Source of the DNA: Tenericutes bacterium MZ-XQ
GTDB lineage: Bacteria; Bacillota_I; Bacilli_A; Acholeplasmatales; Acholeplasmataceae
Direction of reading: 5' to 3'
NCBI GenBank assembly: GCA_002838205.1
Contig: CP017950.1
Location: forward strand, 1,804,858 to 1,868,857
Length of the DNA: 64,000 nt
The notes beneath the pieces were generated by a model. It was given only the letters and a program-made list of their open reading frames with translations. It was not told the origin of the DNA and searched no databases. A program made the position numbers and the translations under genes. Below are positions 36,746 through 44,513 of the stretch, piece after piece (position 1 is the stretch's first letter; every line of letters starts with the position of its first letter).

Positions 36746-37780
36746 TTAAAAACCATTCATCATAACGCCTATGATCATACCAATCAAAGTCGGTATAAGG
36801 ACATATGCTGTATCGACCCATGTAATTTTTAAGCCTCTTTTATAAATGAAAAATCCAATAAAGCCAGCAGAAACAAAAATGATCACCAATACAAATGTAA
36901 CGGCACTTCCGATAAAGAAAATGCTTTGAATAGCTGTAATTAATATTGCAGGGATATAAAATTTGTAACCTAGCTTACTACTGCTAATCTGACCGATTGA
37001 CTCTGTTTTGGTTTCATTGATTTGACGATAACTATATAGGAACGCAAATACAGCTGAAGATGCATAAAAAATCGTATTTATAATGATAAATAAGGATGCA
37101 TTTTCAAATCTTACTTGATCGTTAGAACTGATTTGATTAGACAGTTTAGTCATGAAAGCTGTGAGCTCCGCAACTGAGTAATATGGATTTAAAAAGAAGG
37201 GTTCGCTAAAATTGGTATTAAATAAAAAGACTCTACCAGTAAAAAAGATGGCTACAAACAAAAATAAAACATTAAAAAGAATTATGAATGCAATGCCGTC
37301 AAAGATGGTGTTTGCTCTTAAAAATACAAACACAGTGATACTATATAAAATGATGATATAAAATAAAGCAATGAAATAGATTAAGAATAACCAGCCTTCT
37401 GCATAACCTCCATTAGTCTTAGCAATAACTGTGATTAATGAGAAGAAATAGAGAATGGTCCAAACAAATATCACTTGTAACAATCCATAAATAAAATGGG
37501 TCAAGAATAATTTTTGTCTAGAAATTGGAAGTGCATAATATAGATCAACTTCTTTAGCACTTCTGAGTGATGAGAATCTAAAGATGACAATTACAATCAT
37601 CACGATCATCATAAATATGATAGAAATCAGTAGTTCACTAGGATCTCTAAATCCACCACTTGAGTATCTAGCGAACCTTGAAGAGGTTATAATAAGTACC
37701 ATAATAAGTGTTGGAATAATCGTCATAACAAGTGTTTGGAGCCATTTCTTATGAATGAGATAGTCTAGATATTTTTTCAT
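36746..37780 (-). CDS. ABC transporter permease of YtrA-type operon
   Basis: 344 aa with about nine to ten hydrophobic segments and the stretch LYYALPISRQKLFLTHFIYG typical of ABC-2-like permeases of Firmicutes. It overlaps the ATPase gene by four bases (ATGA). AAGGAGG precedes the ATG inside the ATPase gene. It forms, with the ATPase, a transporter probably involved in envelope stress or antibiotic response, as for B. subtilis YtrBCDEF; this is family inference. Confidence 0.82.
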   Translation of the reverse strand: MKKYLDYLIHKKWLQTLVMTIIPTLIMVLIITSSRFARYSSGGFRDPSELLISIIFMMIVMIVIVIFRFSSLRSAKEVDLYYALPISRQKLFLTHFIYGLLQVIFVWTILYFFSLITVIAKTNGGYAEGWLFLIYFIALFYIIILYSITVFVFLRANTIFDGIAFIILFNVLFLFVAIFFTGRVFLFNTNFSEPFFLNPYYSVAELTAFMTKLSNQISSNDQVRFENASLFIIINTIFYASSAVFAFLYSYRQINETKTESIGQISSSKLGYKFYIPAILITAIQSIFFIGSAVTFVLVIIFVSAGFIGFFIYKRGLKITWVDTAYVLIPTLIGMIIGVMMNGF

Positions 37781-38649
37781 GATTTGCCTCCTTTTTGTGT
37801 AATCATAAAATATTCTTCAAAAGAAATAGGAAGTTCATCAACAACATGATACAAATCATTTGAGATATATTCATCTAAAGTGTGATTGCACTCTATGACT
37901 ATTGTAAGGATTCTGCCATTTTGATGGTGATAAACGGCTTTTGATAGCGGTTTATCAGATGTGATAGGTGTCAAATCATTTAATATGATTTGGTATTTTT
38001 TAAGTTTACTTAACTCGTGTGAAAGATCCCCAAATCTTGAAAAATGGCCTTCATCAATCATACCAAATGAATCACAAATATCTTCAAGTTCTCTAAGTGA
38101 ATGACTTGTAACCATGATGATTTTATCTTTGTGTTCATCTGAGATCATGAGTTTTTTGAATTTAAGTCTTGCAGCAGGATCTAAACCATCAAAGACTTCG
38201 TCAAGGAGTAAATATTTAGCTCCTGATGCAAATGCTAAAGCAATATATCCTTGTCTTTTCATGCCTTTTGATATTTGTGATAAATTTTGATGTGGGTTTA
38301 ATCCAAACATAGCTAATATACTTATAAATGTATCATCTTCAAAAGGATAAAATATTTTGTATAAATCAGCTAAATCTTTAAATGTCATTTGATGATTAAA
38401 AGGGGGTTGATCAGAAAGGTAGAATAAGTTTTTCTTAATGTCATCGTGATACAAAACAGATTTACCATCGATGTATATATCGCCTTTAGTGGGCTTTAGT
38501 ATACCCATGATGAGTCTTAAAAAAGTTGATTTACCAGCACCATTGATACCAATGAGACCGAAGACTGTACCTTTTTCAAGAATTAAATTTAAGTTATTTA
38601 ATACAAGATGACCATTAAACCATTTATAAATATTTTTAACTTCAATCAT
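37777..38649 (-). CDS. ABC transporter ATP-binding protein of YtrA-type operon
   Basis: 290 aa. Walker A GINGAGKST near residue 37, signature ISKGMKRQG near residue 134 (a variant of LSGGQ), Walker B YLLLDEVFDGLD near residue 153, and H-loop TSHS. The glutamate after the Walker B aspartate is present. It overlaps the GntR gene by four bases (ATGA), with GGGGGAG as binding site. It powers the permease at 36746-37780. Confidence 0.92.
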   Translation of the reverse strand: MIEVKNIYKWFNGHLVLNNLNLILEKGTVFGLIGINGAGKSTFLRLIMGILKPTKGDIYIDGKSVLYHDDIKKNLFYLSDQPPFNHQMTFKDLADLYKIFYPFEDDTFISILAMFGLNPHQNLSQISKGMKRQGYIALAFASGAKYLLLDEVFDGLDPAARLKFKKLMISDEHKDKIIMVTSHSLRELEDICDSFGMIDEGHFSRFGDLSHELSKLKKYQIILNDLTPITSDKPLSKAVYHHQNGRILTIVIECNHTLDEYISNDLYHVVDELPISFEEYFMITQKGGKS

Positions 38650-38990
38650 AAAGCATCTCCCCCTAGATAATTTTTAACGAACTTAACGAGATCATTAACA
38701 TCTCTTTTTTGCTTGAGTTCATCTAATAAATGTTTTAAAGCATCAATTAAATGTTGATCACTCATCTCATATTGTTTTACATAAGCCCCTTTTTTTGGTA
38801 ATACTTCAATAAGTCCATCACTCTCTAATGCTTGATATGCTTTTTGAACAGTGTTGGGATTAACGCCTAAATCAAGTGCAGCGTTTCTTACGCTTGGTAA
38901 AGGTTCACCTACTAGGTAAGCCCCCTTTTCGATTAAGGATTTAAAATGATGCTTAATCCTCATGAAAACATCTATTTTAGAATCTGACAT
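38646..38990 (-). CDS. GntR-family regulator, YtrA subfamily
   Basis: 114 aa: a short GntR protein with only the winged HTH (GEPLPSVRNAALDLGVNPNTVQKAY, then GLIEVLPKKGAYV) and a short dimerisation tail, as in YtrA. It is the first gene of the operon it most likely represses. A near-consensus promoter lies upstream and a 9-bp tandem repeat lies between the promoter and the start codon. Confidence 0.92.
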   Translation of the reverse strand: MSDSKIDVFMRIKHHFKSLIEKGAYLVGEPLPSVRNAALDLGVNPNTVQKAYQALESDGLIEVLPKKGAYVKQYEMSDQHLIDALKHLLDELKQKRDVNDLVKFVKNYLGGDAL

Positions 38991-39004
38991 TAACTCACTT
39001 CCAA

Positions 39005-39022
39005 TCTGTATTATCTGTATTA
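39005..39022. repeat. Tandem 9-bp direct repeat, candidate YtrA-type operator
   Basis: TCTGTATTA occurs twice back to back, between the -10 box and the start codon of the GntR gene. The position suits a repressor site. YtrA-type operators are usually palindromic, so this is tentative. Confidence 0.4.
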
Positions 39023-39027
39023 TCTAA

Positions 39028-39056
39028 ATTGTATCAATTATAATTTGGGTTGTCAA
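39028..39056 (-). promoter_or_regulatory. Promoter of the GntR/ABC operon
   Basis: On the minus strand: -35 TTGACA (39051-39056), 17-bp spacer, -10 TACAAT (39028-39033). Confidence 0.8.
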
Positions 39057-39145
39057 TGTTTCATAGATATTAAGTTTTTATTAACTGTTTGCAAATGAAT
39101 TTTATTTAAGTTATTGAAGTGATAAAATGTAGATAAGGTGAACCT

Positions 39146-41599
39146 ATGAAAATTTTTGCGCATCGCCAATTCTATATATCTATGCTGTTTCTTGTTCTAT
39201 CAGCGCTATTGTTTTTTGCAATCTACTTTTTTGCAGCTCATACAATAAGAAATAGACAAGAAGCTTTATTGTCACTTGAAATGAATGCTGTGTCTGCGGA
39301 TGTTCATCATTTTTATGATGATTTTTTCATTACGCTTGAGGGAGTTTCTAGTTATATTAAAATCTATGGCACTGATGAATTACTTCATTTTATGGTTGAA
39401 ATAGATGAAGATAATCCTTGGATAGAATCCATGTATTTTGGTAATCCAGATAATCAAATGATTAATTCAAGTGGCTTTGTTCCAGGACCTGGATTTGATT
39501 TGAGAACTAGACCATGGTATCAATCAGTACTAAGTGAAGACCAAACTATTGTAACACCAGTGTTCTTAAATGCAACAGAGGATAAGTTGATTACAACAGT
39601 TGCAACTCCTGTTTATGATCAAACAGATAATTTTGTTGGTGTTTTAGCAGTTGATATTGATATAGAATCTATAAAGCTTTATTTCGAAAATAAGACGGTT
39701 GGAGACACAGGATTTGCGTTAATTATTGATGGAAACGATCATGTTGTTGCCCACCCAGAACTTGATATGTTTTCAAATGAACTCATCGATTTAGATACAT
39801 TAGGCATTTCATTTGATGGGTTAAATGAATTTTCAGTACATGAGAAAATACAACTAGGCAGTTTTTCTGGTTCTGCATTATGGTCTCGAGTATTAGGAAA
39901 TGACTATAAACTCTTAATTTTCATGCCTGAGAAAGAATACTATGACACCCTTAACCAATTTATGAATTATTTCATAGTTGTTTACAGTATGGTTGTTTTA
40001 ATGACTTTAACATATTTATGGATGAATTTTAATAAGATTTTTAAACCAATCAATCATCTTGTGGATGATCTATCTCAAATTAATGTGAAAGATAACATCG
40101 GATATCGATTGGCAATGGATAATAATGATGTATTAGATGAGATAAGAGACACAGTAAATAAGGCACTTCAGAGTTCTGAAGAGTATTTTGATGAAGCTAA
40201 ATTAAAGGCAGACCAACTTTTTTTGGAGAACCAACGATTTAAACATCTAATAAATTCGACACAGGACTTTATTATTCATTTAAATACAAATGGTTTTATC
40301 GTATACGCTTCAGGGTCTGGTCTTGAGAAGATTGATGTGAAATCAGAAGATCTTATAAATAAACATGTTGAATCATTTAATCACGAGTTGTTTAGGTACC
40401 AAGAAACGAAAGATCATTTTATGTTTGATTGGAAATATAAGAAATACTTTTTTGAAACATCAATTTCACCAATCTATGATCAAAATCATAACATCATAGG
40501 ATCTGTGTTGATATCAAGAGATATCACTGACTATAAGAAACGTCAAGCTGAAATTGATTACATTAATCAACATGACTTTTTGACGGATCTTTATAATAGA
40601 AGAATGTTTATTGAAAAATTTAATGAGTTAAACGAACAAAAAGCATTTCCGATTACTGTAATGATGATGGATTTAAATGGGTTGAAGATGCTTAATGATG
40701 CATTTGGTCATCAAGTTGGTGATGAGGCACTTGTTGAAGTATCAAATGCATTTAGAAAAGTTTTTAAAGATCACTTTTCAGCAAGAATTGGTGGAGATGA
40801 GTTTGCTGTAATTTTGACAGGGCTTGAGAAACATGAAATAGAATATATAAAGCACAATTTTAGAAAAGTCGTTAGTGCGATTATAATCAGTGATATCTCA
40901 TTGTCAATTTCAGTAGGATACCACATGGTATATGAAGAATGTCGCAATATAAATGATGTTTTAAAAGAAGCTGAAAACAATATGTATAGACATAAAGTTA
41001 TTGAAAGTATGAGTGTTAGAAACCAGGCGATTAGAGCAATTCATAAGACGCTTACTGATAAATATAAAGAAGAGCGCATTCATTCAGAAAAGGTTAGTAT
41101 GATTTGTTATGTCATGGGATTAGCAATGGGTATAAAAGATGAGCAGTTAGAAGAACTAAAAATGGCTGGTTTATATCATGATATTGGTAAGATTGCCATA
41201 CCTGATGCCATCCTTGATAAGCCAGGACCGCTAACTAATGACGAGTTTGAACTCATGAAAACACATACTGAAATCGGTTATCAGATCTTAAGAGCTGCAG
41301 ATGATTATTCTAGACTCGCAGAGTATGCTTTATCTCATCATGAAAGATGGGATGGAAAAGGTTATCCTAGAGGTATAGAAAAAGAAGATATCCCTTTATT
41401 TGCGAGAATAATATCACTTGCCGATTCATATGATGCAATGACAACGAATCGGGTTTATCGCTCGAAAATGACAAAAGATCAAGCGATCCAACAACTTATC
41501 AAAGGTTCTGGAAAACAATATGATCCAAAGCTTACAAAACTATTCATAAAAGAAGTATTGAAAAGACCAAAAGAAACAGAAAAGGTTGAGATATTTTAA
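39146..41599 (+). CDS. dCache-PAS-GGDEF-HD-GYP cyclic di-GMP protein
   Basis: 817 aa. An extracellular dCache-type sensor (residues about 35-270, with the RTRPWYQSV hallmark near residue 120) lies between two membrane helices. A PAS domain (about 365-470), a GGDEF domain with intact IGGDEF near residue 550, and an HD-GYP domain follow. The HD-GYP domain has YHDIGKIAIPDAIL near residue 677, HHERWDGKGYPRG and the metal-binding HD and GYP residues. It may both make and break cyclic di-GMP. AAGGTG precedes the ATG. Monocistronic. Sensed ligand unknown. Confidence 0.92.
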   Translation: MKIFAHRQFYISMLFLVLSALLFFAIYFFAAHTIRNRQEALLSLEMNAVSADVHHFYDDFFITLEGVSSYIKIYGTDELLHFMVEIDEDNPWIESMYFGNPDNQMINSSGFVPGPGFDLRTRPWYQSVLSEDQTIVTPVFLNATEDKLITTVATPVYDQTDNFVGVLAVDIDIESIKLYFENKTVGDTGFALIIDGNDHVVAHPELDMFSNELIDLDTLGISFDGLNEFSVHEKIQLGSFSGSALWSRVLGNDYKLLIFMPEKEYYDTLNQFMNYFIVVYSMVVLMTLTYLWMNFNKIFKPINHLVDDLSQINVKDNIGYRLAMDNNDVLDEIRDTVNKALQSSEEYFDEAKLKADQLFLENQRFKHLINSTQDFIIHLNTNGFIVYASGSGLEKIDVKSEDLINKHVESFNHELFRYQETKDHFMFDWKYKKYFFETSISPIYDQNHNIIGSVLISRDITDYKKRQAEIDYINQHDFLTDLYNRRMFIEKFNELNEQKAFPITVMMMDLNGLKMLNDAFGHQVGDEALVEVSNAFRKVFKDHFSARIGGDEFAVILTGLEKHEIEYIKHNFRKVVSAIIISDISLSISVGYHMVYEECRNINDVLKEAENNMYRHKVIESMSVRNQAIRAIHKTLTDKYKEERIHSEKVSMICYVMGLAMGIKDEQLEELKMAGLYHDIGKIAIPDAILDKPGPLTNDEFELMKTHTEIGYQILRAADDYSRLAEYALSHHERWDGKGYPRGIEKEDIPLFARIISLADSYDAMTTNRVYRSKMTKDQAIQQLIKGSGKQYDPKLTKLFIKEVLKRPKETEKVEIF

Positions 41600-41665
41600 A
41601 AGCTCTACCTTTTGTTTTAGGCACTATGTTATAATGATTACGAAAAGCTTTGGAGGTATATCTAT

Positions 41666-42538
41666 ATGTATGATGTTTATCATTATCCTAAAGAAAAAGG
41701 ATATCAAAATGATTTTTTTAGAGTTATTGATTTTTTAAATAATTTCAATGACAAGTATGAGTTTATATTTATGCATTGGTCAAGATTTGAATGGATGTTT
41801 GGAAGAGACTCTTTTAAAGCTGAGGATTTAGAAAATATTACAATGTTCCAAAAAGATGGAGATATCAAAGGAATTCTACTATTTGAAGATGATCCTAAGG
41901 ATGTATATTTTGCAGTTTATGAAGATGACGATACCTTAAAAAAAGAGATGGTTGAATATTTTGTTAAGCATCATCCAGAAAGCGACATGATCATTCCAGA
42001 AGACGAGACAATGAAAAATCTATTAGCAAACCATGGTTTTGAAAAAACCGATTGGATTGATCCTGTTACTAAATTTTCTAGAATTGATTTTGAAACACCT
42101 AATACAAATGGATATGAAATTATACCATTATCAGAAGATTATAGATTGGATCAAGTCAATTATGCACTTCATAGAGGATTTAATCATGGAGATGATGTGG
42201 ATTATAGTGAGAAGACATTAGAAGAAAGAAGACATATGACTTCTACACCTAACTATAACAAAGATTATACTTATGTCGCAAGATATCATGGTAGGTTTGT
42301 TTCTTTCGTGAACTTGTTTTATAAAAAAGGTACAAAAAGTGCTTTAGTAGAGCCAGTAGCAACTGTTCCTGAGCATAGAAGAAAGTATTTAGCTAGGGCT
42401 TGTATTTATAAAGCGATTGAAGCTGTGAGAGGCGATGGAGCTAAAGAAGTTTTTGTTGGATCAAATCGAGATGTTTATTTAAATATGGGGTTTCAGCCAT
42501 TTGATCAAGCAACTAGATATAAAAGAAAAAAGAAATGA
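41666..42538 (+). CDS. GNAT-family N-acetyltransferase
   Basis: 290 aa. The C-terminal lobe has the GNAT motif EPVATVPEHRRKYLARACIYKAI and ends VGSNRDVYLNMGFQPF. The N-terminal lobe is a degenerate repeat. GGAGG lies about ten bases before the ATG. A terminator follows. Substrate unknown. Confidence 0.85.
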   Translation: MYDVYHYPKEKGYQNDFFRVIDFLNNFNDKYEFIFMHWSRFEWMFGRDSFKAEDLENITMFQKDGDIKGILLFEDDPKDVYFAVYEDDDTLKKEMVEYFVKHHPESDMIIPEDETMKNLLANHGFEKTDWIDPVTKFSRIDFETPNTNGYEIIPLSEDYRLDQVNYALHRGFNHGDDVDYSEKTLEERRHMTSTPNYNKDYTYVARYHGRFVSFVNLFYKKGTKSALVEPVATVPEHRRKYLARACIYKAIEAVRGDGAKEVFVGSNRDVYLNMGFQPFDQATRYKRKKK

Positions 42539-42544
42539 AACAGG

Positions 42545-42579
42545 TAACGCTTGTGGTTGACATAAGCGTTATTTTTTTT
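42545..42579 (+). terminator. Terminator after GNAT gene 41666-42538
   Basis: TAACGCTT pairs with AAGCGTTA, followed by T8. Confidence 0.85.
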
Positions 42580-42590
42580 ATATCAAATAG

Positions 42591-42619
42591 TTGACAAGAT
42601 ATCAAATCAGAGTTATAAT
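42591..42619 (+). promoter_or_regulatory. Consensus promoter of hsp20
   Basis: -35 TTGACA (42591-42596), 17-bp spacer, -10 TATAAT (42614-42619): a perfect sigma-A-type promoter. Confidence 0.88.
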
Positions 42620-42628
42620 ATAGTTGAA

Positions 42629-42655
42629 ATGGCACATAAGACGTTAGAGTGCCAA
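42629..42655 (+). promoter_or_regulatory. Degenerate CIRCE (HrcA operator) candidate
   Basis: ATGGCACAT, nine bases, GAGTGCCAA. The CIRCE consensus is TTAGCACTC-N9-GAGTGCTAA. The right half matches 8 of 9 and the left half 5 of 9, and the spacer is exactly nine. It lies just after the start point of the hsp20 promoter, the normal HrcA position. It also forms an RNA hairpin before the ribosome binding site. Confidence 0.5.
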
Positions 42656-42674
42656 ATTAAAAGGAGGTATAGTT

Positions 42675-43115
42675 ATGTTTGGAGTAACGCCATTCAACCG
42701 TAATGTGGTTAGCCGTAAGGGTAAAGACCCATTTAGTGAAATGATTGATGATTTCTTTGGAGATGACTTCTTCCCAATCAGAAATCTTCGCTATGACACC
42801 TTTAAGGTTGATATCAGAGAAGAAGATAATGCTTTTATGATTGAAGCAGATATGCCAGGTGTTAAAAAAGAAGATATTCACTTAGATTATCACGATGGTC
42901 TACTAGATATTTCTATTGAACATGAAGAATCTAAAGAAGAAGAAAAGAAAAACTATGTTCATAAAGAAAGAAGACAATGTTCAATGCATCGTACACTTAA
43001 TTTAGGTGACTTAGATTCTGATAAGATTGAAGCAACCCTTAAAGATGGTATATTAAGCATTAAAGCTCCAAAAGCTGAAATCATTGAAAACAAGAAACGT
43101 ATTCAAATTAAATAA
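42675..43115 (+). CDS. hsp20: Small heat-shock protein, Hsp20/alpha-crystallin family
   Basis: 146 aa. The alpha-crystallin domain (residues about 40-135) has FMIEADMPGVKKEDIHLDY and ends in the A-x-x-x-n-G-I-L motif ATLKDGILSIKAPK. It is an ATP-independent chaperone that holds unfolding proteins. AAGGAGG lies seven bases before the ATG. A consensus promoter with a CIRCE-like site suggests HrcA-type heat control. Confidence 0.96.
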   Translation: MFGVTPFNRNVVSRKGKDPFSEMIDDFFGDDFFPIRNLRYDTFKVDIREEDNAFMIEADMPGVKKEDIHLDYHDGLLDISIEHEESKEEEKKNYVHKERRQCSMHRTLNLGDLDSDKIEATLKDGILSIKAPKAEIIENKKRIQIK

Positions 43116-43131
43116 AGGCTAACAAAGGACA

Positions 43132-43167
43132 AAAAAAGGATATGCATATCTAAGCATATCCTTTTTT
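43132..43167. terminator. Bidirectional terminator between hsp20 and convergent lipoprotein
   Basis: AAAAAAAGGATATGC pairs with GCATATCCTTTTTT. The A run on one side and T run on the other serve both strands. Confidence 0.92.
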
Positions 43168-43177
43168 GTAAGGTTTG

Positions 43178-43669
43178 TTATTCTACTGTAATCGATTCAG
43201 CCCAAGTAAAGAATTGATCTTTACTATCATCTAAATTTGATTCTAAACATCCAAAATTCATTGTGTAGAAGTGAGATTCACCTTGCATCGTTATAAGCAT
43301 ATATCCATATTCCATATCTTCAACAGTTGCAGTATAATATGCATAATGATATAAAACGTTATCATCATCATCTGTTATTGTTTCAACAGTAGATGAACTA
43401 TGACCATTGTTTGCTAGAACTGCATTAACATAATCATCTAAAGTAGTAATGCCATATGCAGCAAGTTCAGTTGAGCTTTCTCTAAGTCCCATAAAGATAT
43501 AGTCTAATGACTCTAAATACAAAGGCGCTTGTATCACTTGTTTTTCAACAAATGATTCGTCAAGTGTAACATTTATACCTGCACCAGAGAATTCTTTAGC
43601 TTCTGCTTTACATGCTGACAGCGTAAAAGCAAATAAAAAAACAAAAAGTAAAAATGTAATTTTTTTCAT
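43178..43669 (-). CDS. Small lipoprotein, function unknown
   Basis: 163 aa from the ATG at 43669 (GGGAG upstream; the in-frame ATG at 43711 is unlikely). Lipobox LSAC at residue about 19. The rest is acidic, with no recognised domain; one further Cys lies near the C-terminus. Predicted to sit on the outer face of the membrane. Single gene. Confidence 0.72.
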   Translation of the reverse strand: MKKITFLLFVFLFAFTLSACKAEAKEFSGAGINVTLDESFVEKQVIQAPLYLESLDYIFMGLRESSTELAAYGITTLDDYVNAVLANNGHSSSTVETITDDDDNVLYHYAYYTATVEDMEYGYMLITMQGESHFYTMNFGCLESNLDDSKDQFFTWAESITVE

Positions 43670-43852
43670 ATTCTTCTCCCAAGTTTTTATTCTATGATAT
43701 GATTGTAACACATCGAAAAAGGCTTTACAAGATTATTTTAGTTTAAAACAATATAAGTTAAAAATCTGAAACTAATCTGAAAGAAACGAATCATTTTTAT
43801 ATTATTAGCATAGATGTTATACTGAAGAAAAGAAGTAAGAAGGTGTTCTTAA

Positions 43853-44494
43853 ATGAAAGGGATTATATTTGATTTAGATGGAGTGATCATACATACCGAT
43901 TACTATCATTATCTTGCATGGGAGAAAATGGCAAGTCGATTTCATTTATCTTTTGATGAAATATTAAATGATAAATTAAGAGGAATTTCAAGAATGGAGA
44001 GTTTAAATACTATTCTCGAGTATAATAAAGCATCTTATCCTTATGAAAAAAAGGAAATGATGGCAGACATAAAAAATACTTATTATCAATCGTTTTTAGA
44101 TGATTTGACCGAGGGTGATTTAGATCAAGAAATAAAAGATACTTTAGATAAACTTAAAGCAATAGGCTATAAACTTGCGATCGGATCATCAAGTAAGAAT
44201 GCAAAACTGATTTTGAAAAATATTGGTCTTATGGATTTCTTTGATGCAATTAGTGATGGCACAAACATTGAGAAATCAAAGCCAGATCCTGAGGTGTTCT
44301 TAAAAGCATCTGATATGCTTGGTTTAAGTCCAAAAGATTGTTATGTGATTGAGGATGCAGATGCTGGTATAGAGGCTGCTAAGAATGCTGGAATGATTGC
44401 TATCGGTTATGGAAATGCTAAAGATAGTGATTTGACAGACATTAAACTCGAATCATTTAGGGATCTCATAGATATTGTAAAAAAAGAGGATTAA
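43853..44494 (+). CDS. pgmB: Beta-phosphoglucomutase (HAD family)
   Basis: 213 aa. The HAD motif I FDLDGVI (Asp8 nucleophile, Asp10) is at the start, motif II SSSKNA near residue 114, motif III KSKPDPEVF near residue 144, and motif IV IEDADAGIEAA near residue 168. The HxxxW-like cap residues YYHYLAWE fit beta-PGM. It converts beta-glucose 1-phosphate to glucose 6-phosphate. It lies convergent to the sucrose-type operon, so a link to that pathway is possible but not operonic. Confidence 0.85.
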   Translation: MKGIIFDLDGVIIHTDYYHYLAWEKMASRFHLSFDEILNDKLRGISRMESLNTILEYNKASYPYEKKEMMADIKNTYYQSFLDDLTEGDLDQEIKDTLDKLKAIGYKLAIGSSSKNAKLILKNIGLMDFFDAISDGTNIEKSKPDPEVFLKASDMLGLSPKDCYVIEDADAGIEAAKNAGMIAIGYGNAKDSDLTDIKLESFRDLIDIVKKED

Positions 44495-44510
44495 GCCATG
44501 GCTTAATCCT
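44479..44510 (-). terminator. Terminator of the sucrose-type operon
   Basis: AGGATTAAGCCA and its exact complement form a 12-bp palindromic stem; on the minus strand it is followed by a T7 run. The stem overlaps the stop codon of pgmB on the other strand. Confidence 0.8.
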
Positions 44511-44513
44511 GAA

